Assembly (NCBI GenBank): GCA_028564705.1 | Contig: JAPXFQ010002423.1 | Location: 1,612,001 to 1,676,000 of the forward strand | Direction: 5' to 3' | DNA from: Apricaphanius iberus | Lineage: Eukaryota > Chordata > Actinopteri > Cyprinodontiformes > Aphaniidae | Length of the DNA stretch: 64,000 nucleotides | Shown: positions 31,983 to 44,194 of the stretch, one piece after another | Position numbering within the stretch: the first letter of the stretch is position 1 | Layout: every line of letters begins with the position of its first letter | The notes under the pieces: model-generated | Databases searched by the model: none | What the model saw: the letters and a program-made list of their open reading frames with translations, nothing else | What the model was told of the DNA's origin: nothing | Position numbers and translations under genes: made by a program

Positions 31983-33966
31983 TGTAACACCCCTATGGAG
32001 CTGTTCACAGGATAACATCAAAAGTAGTGTGCAACACTAAGGTTCAGACCAGTAAGATTTAGCGAGGTTCGACTGCTGGAGTAAATTTGAAGGTAAGTGA
32101 AGTAAAAAGAAAAACAAAAACAAAAAAAAAAACCACAGACCAGAATAAAAGTTCAAATTGCCGGCTTATTTTTAGGAAAAGAATAATACATGGACAAAAG
32201 ACATTAACATACAAAACAAAAAATATTGATATTTTTTTACCAATCCAGAAACCATACAAATTAACAACTTAATGTCACATTTTTGTTGGAATTTGTTAAG
32301 TTTGGTTAATTTCTACTGTTTCAGCTTTTTCTTTTAAACCTCTATTTAGATTTAAAACATTTAGTTCTAATTTTGTAGTAGAAATAGGTTGCAACCTTCA
32401 AATAAGTTTTGATTCAAGTTATCTGATATCTAGTTCTTTTCTTTTGAGTTAACTCAGTTTAGAATAAATCATTAATTTCTGTTCTATTATTTAGTTTAAT
32501 TTTAGGTTTGGAGCAAAAGTTAATTTCCCTTTTACATTCAACCCTTTGTTAATTCACTATCACAGAAATAAATTGCATAGAAAAAACTATTAACTTCTTA
32601 CCATTATTTCAGTATCAGGCAATTAAATGAACAGTGGAAATGTACAAAAAAACTAAAATAATTTAGCAAAAGGCTGAAAGATCTGTAAATCACATAATCC
32701 AAGTTCACTTTCAATAGTTATGAATAGCAGTTCCAAATTTACTGTGAGTCCGTTGCAGTTCTGCAAGGGGAAAAAAATGAGCAAATCCCACCGGTTTAGA
32801 GGAAAACCAGGTAAAAAGACCAGCAGAGGGTGCTCTGCTCCCGACAGCTCAGAACATCAATGGGTGGCTCGCCATCTTGGTTATCCACGTGGTCTCTCGA
32901 GTCCGTTCTGGCTGGAACTCGTCAACCCGCGCTAAAAGGCCTTTACAAACAAATAAGGTGTGCAAAAAAATTTATAAAATAAAACACTAGGTAGCTTTAA
33001 AATAATTGAACATTCCAATTCCTGTCCCAACCTGCACTAACAAAGTACACAGTTACCAAATGGTGGACATAAAACCGCAGGAGGAAGCCATTAAATTAAC
33101 AGCAAGTCTCTGTTTGGCATTCAAATGCATCAAGTTCTTTACCATTTTACCAGTAAACATAAATCTACTACCTTAGACCCACATTTACATGAAAGAATAG
33201 TTACATTGCACAAATATTTCTTAAATAAAAATAATACAATTCTTTCACTCACCACATCCCGTTCATCAATTAACAAAAACGTCTCCAAATGGAACAGGTT
33301 GGAATAATCAAAAATAGTTTCTTCAAATCGCCCTCTCAACAGGAACAAAAAAGTTATAGCTTTTCTGCTTCCTTCGCTTTGATCCATCTGTATATATTGG
33401 TATATAGTTTTTATGTATACTATTTAATCTATTATTTATAATATTATCCCAATTTCCTTTTCCCTTATTTATGTCTATCATATTTTTAATATAAAAGTCA
33501 ATATAACAGTTAGGAAAAATCCATTTAGGAGTCACTGAATATAAGTATTTATTTATTAATCTAATATCATTTATTTTATAAGTTTTTGCTAATTTGTTTG
33601 CTTTTTCTATCATGCTATCAAATTTTTCATGTTCTCTATATGAATACATATCGTAGCTGTTGCCAGTCACATGGGCCACGCTGCAAAATGCTCTTTCAAA
33701 ATAAAAGTCTGAACACATTCTTTCTTTTTTTTTTTTAAGCAATTTTACATGAATAAACAAAAAGAATTTGGTAGTTTTGAACCTTTTATTTATTTATTTT
33801 TTTAACAACCAAAATATTGTATCATGAATTATAATATTTGAGGTTTTTAATTGTTTTTAACTGTTATGAACTATTTACTTAATATTTATAATTTCTATTA
33901 TATTTCTTATGACTGTTTTTATTGACTGGCTTTTATTTATTGAGTGCTATGTTAACCAGGGTTACA
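31983..33966 (-). repeat. Gypsy 3' LTR (left copy, 1,984 bp)
   Basis: Aligns with 47871-49608 along most of its length with few substitutions. It differs by an extra ~57 bp around 33055-33110, a 20-bp gap near 33355, and a replacement at about 33375-33652, where ~275 bp of LINE-like sequence takes the place of ~85 bp of LTR. Confidence 0.92.
33375..33652 (-). pseudogene. LINE RNase H-region fragment captured in LTR
   Basis: On the minus strand this encodes a Lys/Asn/Ile-rich segment with PKWIFPNCYIDF and later YIPIYTDGSK. That is the layout of the linker between reverse transcriptase and RNase H in I/Nimb-like LINEs, with YTDGS at the start of RNase H. LTR sequence resumes on both sides. The 145-codon frame at 33323-33760 is a chimera of LTR and insert and is probably not a gene. 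Confidence 0.6.
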
Positions 33967-33980
33967 TCCTCCCCTCTTAA
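33967..33980 (-). promoter_or_regulatory. Gypsy polypurine tract
   Basis: Minus-strand AAGAGGGGAGGA lies directly against the 3' LTR start, the expected primer for plus-strand DNA synthesis. Confidence 0.8.
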
Positions 33981-34086
33981 CTCTATGCAAGTCCCTTTGC
34001 ATAATAAATAGTTTAAACAACCTTTACTTCATGTAGTTCAATAGAATTTGTGACAGCTTCACTTAAGCTTTGAAAAAGAGATTGAA

Positions 34087-36749
34087 CTATGCTAATAAGA
34101 GGTTTCCCAGCTCAGGATAGGTTAGCTGTTTGGGGATATTTCTGTGTCTAAGAGACCTCCTTACACTTTGCTCTGTGCTGGAATCATTTATTTCTTTTTC
34201 GTTGGTTCCAGCTGCCTCATTTTCATCTGTATTGTCATTTGCCTTTCCTCCTATTTCAGTTTCAGGTAGGTTCTCAATTTCTATTAGGTGTTCTATTTGT
34301 GGTACATGTCCAGTTCCATTTTCTGAATCTGGTAAGATCTCACAATCAGATATTCTGTTTTCCTCTAGTGTTTGGTCATTTTCGGTTCCGTTGTCATAAT
34401 CAGATAAGTTTTCAATTTCAGGTCTGTTTAAGCCCTCTGGAACTGAGTTACCTGAATTGTATTGCTCAACAGTAGGACTTTGGTAAGTGCTCAAAGGATT
34501 AACTACCCTGTATTCTTCAAATGTCCTCGATATTTCTTCAAGAGGACCTGGGGAGTAATACAGTGAGTAGCTATCATTTTCCTCAAATTCATGGGTAAGG
34601 TCAGAATCGGTTGTATGGTTTTGGCGTGTGTTCGGTCTGCAGGGTTTATCTTTTACTGCAGGTGAAGTTTCAGGCAAAGTTGGTAGAAACCCACATGGCA
34701 ACAAGAGGTCTCTGTGGATAATTCGAGTAGGACTGTCTTGATGCTCAGGCTTAACTGTATACACGGGTAAGTTACCTTTTTGGCTCACAATAACATGGAC
34801 AGTGGAATCCCACCTGTCTGCTAACTTGTTTTTACCTCTAAGCCTGACATTTTTCACAAGCACACGATCACCAACATCAAGGACAGATTCAGTAATGTGT
34901 TTGTCATGTCGTACTTTGTTTCTTTCCGCCATTTTAGCAGCACTTTCTACAGCTAACTTATAGCTCTTCTGGAGATGAGTTTTAAGCGCTTTGACATACT
35001 GTGAATGGGACAGTTGCTGCCGTTGATTCAATGGGACATTAAAAGCAAGGTCAATCTGGGCTGCCTGCCAAACATTAACTCATATGGCGTGTAGCCCGTA
35101 CTTTCATGTTTGGTGCAGTTATACGAATGCACAAGCGGTTTGACGTAGTCATGCCAATGTCTCTTGTCCTTGTCCCAAAGAGTACCAAGCATGTTTAAAA
35201 GAGTCCTATTAAATCTTTCCACAGGGTTTCCCCTGGGATGATAGGGTGTTGTTGTGACTTTCTTGATCCCTGCAAGGTTGCAAAGTTCTTTAATAGTTTT
35301 TGATTCAAAGTCTGCACCTTGATCACTGCGAATTTTTTCTGGGAAACCGTAATGAATAATAAAGTTTTCCCACAAAGCTTTGGCTACAGTTTTAGCCTTT
35401 TGGTTTGGAGTAGGGGTAGCGATTGCGTATTTTGTAAAAAAGTCTGTCATTACCAGAACATCTTTAGTGTTACTTTGGTCTGGTTCAATGGTTAGAAAGT
35501 CAATACAAAGTAACTCAAGGGGTCTAGTGACTTGGATGCTCACAAGGGGCGCTGCCTTTTCTGGAAGTGTTTTTCTGCAAACGTATCTCTGATAGGTTTT
35601 GATTTTTTGTTCAACATCCAAGGCCATTTTTGGCCAGAAAAATCGAGCTCGTGCAAGATCGAGTGTTCGGTCGATTCAGAGATGACCCATGTCATCGTGA
35701 AGGCTTTTTAAGACAATTTCTCTGAAATTTTCAGGAAGAACGAGTTGATATTGAATTTCCTCACCAACTTGTCTTTTTCTGTAGAGAATACCATTTTGCA
35801 ACTCTAGTTTATTCAGCTCGCGCAGAAAGATGGTACACTGCGGAATTTCTTTACGGATGGTAGGTGAAGTTGTTTCACCTGTTTCGAGTTGGTGTATGAT
35901 TTCATTAATGGCAGGATCCCTCCTTTGACTGTGTCTCAGTTCTTCCTCAGAAATACTTTCAACAATGGGAAGACCATCACATTGATCAAAGCTGTCCGGA
36001 ATGGCTTGGGCAGACATGCACAGGGATGTTAATAGAGGACAGGTAAAAACACTGTCATCTGGCCCCAGAGGCTGGTCAATTGGGTGCTTTTCGCATATTG
36101 CGCTGACTCCATTTTGACAGATTTGAACAAAAGCATCTGTACCACAAAGTGGTGTTTGACAAACTGGCATATTCGTTCTTGTTCTTTTAGTGACACAAGG
36201 TCGTTTACTGGTTCTGGATGGGGACGGCGAGACAAGCCATCTGCATCGACGTTTTGTTTGCCTGCTCTATACTGAAGTTGGAACTCAAAGCATGACAGGG
36301 CGGACAACCAGCGATAACTTGTCGCGTCTAGTTTAGCTGTGGTCAAAAGGTAAGTTAGGGGATTACTGTCTGTGATCACTGTAAAAGGACTGCCATACAG
36401 ATAATCACAAAACTTTTCTGTGACAGCCCACTTGAGGGCTAAAAATTCAAGTTTGTGGGCAGGGTATCTTGTTTCACTTCGGGACAAACCTCTACTAGCG
36501 TATTACGCGCATCTCCCCCATCTGTTCTTGATACAGGGCTGCCCATAGTCCTGTTGTACTAGCATCTGTATGCAAGACGTAGGGAAGTTTGGGGTTTGCA
36601 AAACCCAACACTGGAGCTGTGGTAAGTTTGTCTATTATTGTTTTGAAAGCTTGCTGGCAACTTTCAGACCACCTATCACCAAAAGGGGCCTTTGGCTCAA
36701 AGTACTGGACACTGTCGGTCTTAGGACGGTGGTTCTTTTTTAACGGTGG
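34087..36749 (-). pseudogene. Gypsy pol, RNase H and integrase part
   Basis: This is the downstream half of pol, read right to left. From 36749 come the end of the RT/RNase H connection and the RNase H start (LHTDASTTGLW, about 36575). A frameshift near 36500 follows, then YPAHKLEFLALKWAV, VITDSNPLTYLL and AGKQNVDADGLSRRP (36487-36180). Another frame change lies near 36100. The integrase zinc region comes next (36170-35676, HDDMGHL), then a TGA at about 35676. The integrase core (35627-35028) keeps CIDFLTIE, RSDQGADFES and NPVERFNRTL, so Asp, Asp and Glu are all present. A frame change near 35030 precedes the C-terminal domain (35031-34087) with VGDRVLVKN and IIHRDLLLP, followed by an acidic tail. 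In the zinc region the CxxC pair reads YQRYVC, so the first Cys is lost. Confidence 0.88.
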
Positions 36750-36753
36750 GTAC
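36750..36753. repeat. GTAC target duplication, left
   Basis: GTAC abuts the left LTR of the nested element and recurs at 44191-44194. The duplication is short and palindromic, but it is exactly placed. Confidence 0.8.
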
Positions 36754-37380
36754 TGTAGAATTAAATTTTTGTAAAAAGATAATTCAGTGCATGTTCAAAG
36801 CAGAGACAAGGAGCCAATTCCCAGTTCTCAGTTTTATTTAAAACAGATTAACAGATATGCAGTTTTACAGAGAAACATGCCCATTTTCTCTGGGCCAGAT
36901 AAACACATCTGACGACGAATGGTTTTCATGTCATAACTTTTATACACATCCAAAACTTCGCCAGGATCTGGGCGTCTCTTCTCCCTCGGAATCTGCTCCA
37001 ATCAGAACGTTTTTAAAAAGTGTCTTGACAACCACTGGTCCGTCCAGAATTAAGTGTCCTCCTCCTGGATCCAAGTCAAAAGTTCATTCTGAGTTTTATG
37101 GTTTTATGGTCCTTCCTCCCTACATCTGGCTTCCTAATCTCAACACCCTAATCTACAGACATCCTGGTTTTGCAGCCTGCAATAAAACTCTTTGTCTCAG
37201 AGGTCCTCAAAGGTCACACATACTCCCAACAATATCCAAGGCCTTTGCTGCTCCTCAAAAGGTGCCCAATTAAAATACTGACTAAGAATATGTTTTACAA
37301 CCATGAATCATATAAAACAGACTTTTACCTCTGAATGATTAACTGTATATAAAATAGCCCCAAAAACGTAGAATACAACA
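36754..37380 (-). repeat. Nested element 3' LTR (left copy)
   Basis: 627 bp. It is nearly identical to 43567-44190. The minus-strand polyadenylation signal AATAAA lies in the plus TTTATTT at about 36833-36839. From 37055 to 37380 no difference from the other LTR is seen by eye, whereas the first ~300 bp carries about fifteen differences. Confidence 0.9.
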
Positions 37381-37392
37381 AATCCCTCTTTC
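37381..37392 (-). promoter_or_regulatory. Nested element polypurine tract
   Basis: Minus-strand AAAGAGGGATT abuts the 3' LTR. It is short but in the expected place. Confidence 0.6.
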
Positions 37393-40300
37393 AATCTATT
37401 TTCAAATAGATTGATAACTCCTCTGTACTCTCCTTCAGGGTTAGTGTTTAAAACTTAAGATCTAAAAGCATTTGAGAATGCAAAAAAATGTCAAACCCAA
37501 GAAATTTTATCAGTTTAAAACATGAAGTCTTTCATATGATACCACAACAAGACTTCCAGATTAAAATTCAAAACTCAACCTGTTAAAATACCTTTTTAAC
37601 CTTAACTCCCATTACTCAAAAAATGTCAATCTGTTAATTATAAATTCACCCTCTTTTGGCATTATACAAAAAATTTATTTTAACAATTCCCAAAACTACT
37701 AAGTTCAAAACCCAAAAATGTAATAGTAGGTATAAGAATATCTTAAATGTGAGGAGATAATTAAATCTGACTTGACATATGTTAATACTGTGGAAGAAGC
37801 TTAGAAAACCCATGAACATAGACATTATTACTATGTTATATTCTGAAATAAATCAAACTTAAAGTGGGAAGAACCCTGTGAAACAGAAAAAAATAGTTAG
37901 AAGTAACATTTTTGTTCTTTTAAAAGTTCATATCTTCTCTTCCGCACCGCTGGCATTCCGTCCAAGGCTGCTGGGAGCTGCATTCAGTAAATGTCTTTAA
38001 AGGAGCTTTCTTTTCCAAATGAAATCACAATCAGATGATTACAATAATAATCCCTCTTTAATGGTAAATTACTCCCGTAATTGACCATTTCCCAAACACA
38101 GCCAATTCATTCAGGTGCAGGAAGATGCGATCTGATGCCATTAAGAAAACCTGGTATGGAATCAAATGATTAATTTAACATTTTCGCATTGTTTCTGAAT
38201 TCTTCCTTACAGCTTAAAAAACCCATCATATAGCCAGAAATATATCCCATAAAATACGCAAAAACTAACCTAGTTAGCCTGAGTTTTTCCCACTTTAGCT
38301 GTCAGACCCTGTCAATTTTCCAAGTATAAATTAACAAAACTAAACCTATAAATTTAAAGTATCCAATTATCTTCAAATTCACCAAACCTGGGCACGGGAA
38401 CAGAACCATGTTTTCCCATCCAGCACTCGAGACAGGCCTGGTCCTAATGGGGCAGCAGCTTTGTGCCTCTCCCCACTTCCTCAGGTGCTTGCTGTGGATA
38501 AAGCCAAGAACGTTTATTAATCCCAGCAAATTGTCTCCTGCATTATTGTCGAAAGGCAGTTATGACAAGACATTCCACAGATAAGCAGACCAGACGTTCC
38601 ATCCAGCCTCAACACAAAGCACCGAGCTTCCTTGCAGCCACTGGAGTGCGTCAACAGTGGACAAACAGCCATACATGTCCCATGCCCTAATTTGGCAAAT
38701 CAATATAACCTTATTTAGTTTTACTAAACATGTCCAAACAAGTAGATCTATGGTCTGATCACAAATACAATCAAAAGTATAGAAAAACGCAGGTTAACCT
38801 CTATCAGTCAGTCTTACCCACTCTGCAAATTCTTTCATCACCCCCATAACTTCCTTCCTGGGCAATACATTTCAGTCTCAACAGTCTCCCAACTCCTTGA
38901 GGTGAGTAAAATATCTGAAAATTAATCAGTAAGATCAGTAGGCTCTATGTTGATGTCCTACAAAATGGTGTCTGAGAGCAAACATAACAATTCATAACAT
39001 AATGTCTATTCCTCAGATATAAACAGCATTGATACCATTCACTAATTCTTTTCTTCAAAGTTTAGTGGTCTGTTCACAAAGTAAATAGATAAATAAAAAT
39101 AAAATCAAAAAGGCTGGATTTTTCTGTTAGATATTGCTAAAGCACCACTAAAACATTGCAATAACAAAAATAAAGGCAATAACCATCTGCAAAGGTTCTA
39201 TCCCCTTTTTTCTGTCCCTCTTATAAACAGTCTCTATGGAAAAGTGGCTCTCCTGGTTTCGCTTCACTGAGGTTGAGACGAATAGCTCATATTGAACTAA
39301 ACCCCTTTGAAATTCAGACTTCACACCACTTTTCCCCGACTCTGTCCCTTTAATCAATTAATAATTTCTGCTAATATAAGTATGCTACTTACAGTGAGAT
39401 AAAGATGTCCAACTAGGTTCCCCTCCAATTATAACTGTTGTTGGTGTTGTCAAGGTTACCTGTGAAGCTCCTCCCATCTGAGCAATTACCAATAACGATC
39501 CAGTCTCCAAACTACCCCTCACTTAAGTGTACTGGATCTCTATCAAGCTGTCTCAGACAAAAAAAATATCAAAATTAAAAAAACATCAAATGTTTAAAAC
39601 AAAATCAGAGAATAGTACTGACTGATAAACACAACATAGTTTACAAAAATAGTCTTCAGTTTGCTATACTTCAAATTCTATCCATATTTCTAAAGAAAAA
39701 TCCAAGATTTAAATCACTGACAAAACAGCTTCCCTATACATATTTCTGTGGGACTTTAAGACCGTAGTGCAAAACAGGCACGTCTCATTCCCTGATCAAG
39801 TTGATGTGAAAGTAACCAGGTGGTTGCTTATTGTTAGAAATTGCCAAACCTAAAGTACTTGTTTTTTTTTCTAAAAGTCTAATCTAAATTCAAAGTAACT
39901 TTTGCTTATATGATTCCTCTTTAAACAAACCCACAAAGCCAACTGGGCAAGATATTCTGGTTGTAAATAACGAAACAGTTCATACTTCAAGAACATTTGT
40001 CAGATTCTGTGAAGTGAATCAAACATAGTCAAACTGATTTTTGCAACTAAAACTCCTCTTAAATTTTTGTAGGATACATAGTGGTCTACTTCCCCTTAGC
40101 AGTAGAACAAAAAAACAAAAAAATTTAATAAAGGAGGTTCAAGAGATAAGATTTCTCTAAACAAAAACTAGTTGCATTAAAATAAAAAACAAAAACTAGC
40201 ATTTTTGAAAGTATCCCAATTATCTCCTTCTATGTCTCAAAGTACAAACAGACATTTAATTGAAGCTTCTAAACAAATGTCAAAGAAATTACCACTGAAT

Positions 40301-43300
40301 CATGTTTTCTTTAATCCAGCTTCTCAAATTAACATTTTCCAAAGTTCTCATTAATAAGCAGACCGCAGTTCAGAAATCTGGGTCAGAATCCAAGTCGAAA
40401 AAATATATAAAGGTTGAGAGAGAAAGAGAAAAAAAATAAAAAATAAAGAAAATAAAATCAAAACAATCTAAATAAATTGTCAGTTACAGAGTCTCCACTA
40501 ATCAAATGATATATTATGCCATTATTCTATGATCAGAACTGTTCTAAAATGTTTTAGGACATGTAAATTTACTCTCAGCATCAAGTAGACTAGCTAACAA
40601 TTAATGAATAACATCTAAAAGATTAATAATAATTTTAAACTAAAACCAATTCTTATTTGTCAAAACAAAATGTGCATTCAAATATATGGTAAAAAATTAT
40701 TTCAATGTAGCTGGTCCAATCACATTTTGCTTCTACACGATCAGAATAAATGAATTAGAATTTACTTCTTACTTCTAAATTAAACCATCATTTCAATCAC
40801 CGCTGATATTCATTACTTGTTCTTAAACAAATCTACCAAAGAATTTAGTTGTTACTTTCAATCCTTAGACCAATTCCAAATTTATCCCCAGTCTGTTTAA
40901 AAACAAACTGATGCCTTAAAGATGACTCTGTGTTTTAATGTTTTCCTTTTTTCTTTTTTTAAACTCAAACATTCAAATCCCACTAGTTTAGAAAATATCA
41001 CTATGATAAGTATTGTTTTGCATGGTAAAAACATTCAATTTGTAACGGAATTGAAATATGCTGGGTTACTCCTTGAACCCCAGTTGAAATTTGATAAATC
41101 CAATAAGCATTTAGTGTCCACAAAATCCTTAAGAATGTTCAATTGTGTAAATAATTTTAACACCAGTCTCCTTTAGGTCATTCATTCAGAGACTAAGCTA
41201 TATTTCTAAAGTCTATAGAGCCATCAGAAATAAGCCAAACATAATTTTAGCATAAATGATACTTATTTAAATCACAGACTCATTTTCTGTACCATTCAAC
41301 ACGGTGCTTATTAAAATCATTTTAAACCAGTTCGTTGCTTTCCAATTAACACCGTTTGCTTTTCGTTCTATTCTTATAATTACTGCTTATAGCTTTATCT
41401 TTATTTAGGCCAACTTAATCAAATCCTGCTTAGATCAATCAAAAAGCAACAAATCCACCTAATTAAAGATTCAAAAAATGCAACTTTTATTTTGACTATA
41501 AACTCCCCTCTTTTTAATTTTAAAGATGAAATCAAAAATTAAAACTTCACCAAGTCAGAATCGACTCATGAGTAACTGTTCTTAGTCATTTGCGTTTAAT
41601 TGTAACATGCATCACTATCCCAATAAATGTACATGCTCTCCTCATGTGATAAATTGAGCCTTCTCTGGCAAAACCAGTTAACTAAATTCAGCATGTACTT
41701 CTTAATCTTTAATCTCCGTATTGTAACAGTTCAGTTAAATGTGAAACACCTTAAATTGCCCTTCGTAGAAAATGTGCTAAAACATTGCCGAAGGGAGTCC
41801 AAATGAGTAGCAAACAAAATTTATCTAAGCAGTTCTCTGAGGCCGTTGTCTAACAAGCGTCCAGTCATGTCATAAAATATTACATCCTAATTAACCAGAA
41901 AAATTTAACAAAATCCAAATTCGTTTAAGTCTTAACAAGGCAATTGTCTGCAGGAGTCTGTAATCACTTTCTATCCAAAATCAACTTTTAGCTTACAACA
42001 CACAGAACATGCAGTTATTTTTAACCACAAAACACATTGACACACAAAAGCAAAAACGCTAGCACAGCACAGCAGCCTACAGCAACGTGCTACCGTTTAC
42101 CCCCTTTGTCCAACGAAACCTAAAACAGTACAAAACTTACGGCGAAAACACTCAAGAAAATCGCAACACACACTTTAGAAAATTACATACCGCCATCCCA
42201 GGTCTTAATCCGCACAATTTATACCACTTTACAAAACTTCAATTCGGCACAAACAAAACAATCTCCTGTTCTTCCAACACGGACTGAAACACATGTTTCC
42301 AAACAGCCGTCCCGCACAGAAAACACCGAATCTACAACGTCCGTTACAGCCCAAAACCATTAACAAAAAAACACAACATTATAAGCGGTGACTTTCAGAC
42401 CTTATTAATTATTTTATCGCGGAGGTTTACACCAATCTGTTACAATTTTCGTAGTCTGCTTTGAGAAATTTCCCGGCGCCGGCCTCCAGAAAACCACTCA
42501 AAAGACTCGAACAGATGGCAGAAAACCGCCTATTACCACTAATTTATTTATCAAAACATATAGTCAAAGCTGTTGTATGTTTGCCGTGCTATTAAGCAGA
42601 AAATAACGCAGAATTCGCTCCGCCATCTCACCACCTAGCTTGGGCGTCCGCTCTGATGGCCTGTTGTAAATGTTCACAACTAATTCTTATAGATTTTTAA
42701 TTTCAGTTATCCATCATATTTAGTTATATATTTATTTATCTATTTTAATGATTTTATTATACCCGAGTTCATTATTTATACTATAACATTTTAACACAAA
42801 CGCAACATCTCCAGCACGTTTCGCAAAGCGCCTGCGTAAAAAACCATCTCACACACACACATACAGACACACATACACAAGCGCATGCGCCTCACACACC
42901 AGCTCGTCACCTCAAAACATCAAATACAGTACTTTTACAATATTATTAAAAACTAACCTCAATCGTACACACCAAAAGCCGGACCATTAAACCCAACCCA
43001 ATTCACGTGGCTCAATCGTGCGTTTGGGGATACGCCGGCCGTTCAAGGTAATCCGTACAGATTAACAGAGGGCTCCCCGGCTCTACCGCAATCTTTTTTC
43101 GTTTGCCAGCCTTGAAGAATCTCCGAAAGCGTCCTGTCGAAGTTGAGATGCCAATTCTCAAGCCCCGATCCGCACTTTTGTCGGCTCCGATTTTGAGTCG
43201 TTGAAGGGACCGCTCCATCTGGTCCATCTGCTCCATTGTCCTGCAGAGTAACAAACACCATCTCCCAGCAGGCACCGGTGTTTCTCTGCGGAGCGCAAAG

Positions 43301-43546
43301 AAGGTCGCAATCATGCGCAGAACAGAGAGACAGACAAAAACAGCAGCCTCAACCACGGGGCCCGCAACAGTTAATCTGCCCAAAACAAAAAAAAACATAT
43401 TTAACTTGCATGACAACATTTACCCAATGTTAGATTAACCAATCAACAGAATGAAAAACTATGCAACTCTGCGCAAATTGTCAATAGAGGAAATACATGT
43501 CCATTAATTAACTTAAAAAATAACTGGATCTTGGTCCAAACTCTGC

Positions 43547-43564
43547 ACACGTTCGAGGTCACCA
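43547..43564 (-). promoter_or_regulatory. tRNA primer-binding site of nested element
   Basis: Two bases inside the 5' LTR the minus strand reads TGGTGACCTCGAACGTG. The plus strand therefore reads CACGTTCGAGGTCACCA, with the T-loop motif GTTCGAG and a terminal CCA, the 3' end of a tRNA. The tRNA species was not identified. Confidence 0.7.
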
Positions 43565-43566
43565 TT

Positions 43567-44190
43567 TGTAGAATTAAATTTTTGTAAAAAGATAATTCAG
43601 TGCATGTTCAAAGCAGAGACAAGGAGCCAATTCCCAGTTCTCAGTTTTATTTCAAACAGATTAACAAATTGCAGTTTACAGAGAAACATGCCCATTTTCT
43701 CTGGGCCAGATAAAGACATCTGACCACGAATGGTTTTCATGTCATAACTTTTATAGACATCCACAACTTCCCATCATCTGGGCGTCGCTTGTCCCTCGGA
43801 ATCTGCTCCAATCAGAACGTTTTTAAAAAGTGTCTTGACAACCACTGGTCCGTCCAGAATTAAATGTCCTCCTCCTGGATCCAAGTCAAAAGTTCATTCT
43901 GAGTTTTATGGTTTTATGGTCCTTCCTCCCTACATCTGGCTTCCTAATCTCAACACCCTAATCTACAGACATCCTGGTTTTGCAGCCTGCAATAAAACTC
44001 TTTGTCTCAGAGGTCCTCAAAGGTCACACATACTCCCAACAATATCCAAGGCCTTTGCTGCTCCTCAAAAGGTGCCCAATTAAAATACTGACTAAGAATA
44101 TGTTTTACAACCATGAATCATATAAAACAGACTTTTACCTCTGAATGATTAACTGTATATAAAATAGCCCCAAAAACGTAGAATACAACA
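43567..44190 (-). repeat. Nested element 5' LTR (right copy)
   Basis: 624 bp, partner of 36754-37380, followed by the second GTAC at 44191-44194 and then by gypsy pol. Confidence 0.9.
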
Positions 44191-44194
44191 GTAC

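Larger units (their letters stand above)
37381..43566 (-). other. Interior of nested LTR element, no gene seen
   Basis: AT-rich with many stops in all frames. Several moderately GC-rich patches (about 38400-38700, 42460-42660 and 42800-43400) stand out, but none gives a recognisable domain. The 43012-43419 minus frame is Arg/Lys-rich in its second half and follows the primer site by about 150 bp, where a gag would start in a normal element. Confidence 0.6.
36754..44190 (-). mobile_element. Nested LTR element without recognisable coding
   Basis: This 7.4-kb element is inserted in the gypsy pol. Its two ~625-bp LTRs begin TGTAGAATT and end GAATACAACA on the plus strand, so the minus strand starts TGTTGTATTC and ends AATTCTACA. 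The polypurine tract and tRNA primer site both place its transcription on the minus strand. Its 6.2-kb interior (37381-43566) is AT-rich and has no gag, protease, reverse transcriptase or integrase motif in any frame. The longest minus frame (43012-43419, 135 codons) is not recognisable. It fits a large non-autonomous LTR derivative mobilised by another element. Confidence 0.85.

Noticed and set aside
33323..33760. A genuine 145-codon gene in the gypsy LTR
   Set aside because: The frame is a chimera of LTR sequence and an inserted LINE fragment. The partner LTR lacks it.
34130..34475. Plus-strand frames opposite gypsy integrase C-terminus
   Set aside because: Antisense shadows of the minus-strand pol tail, with no independent features.
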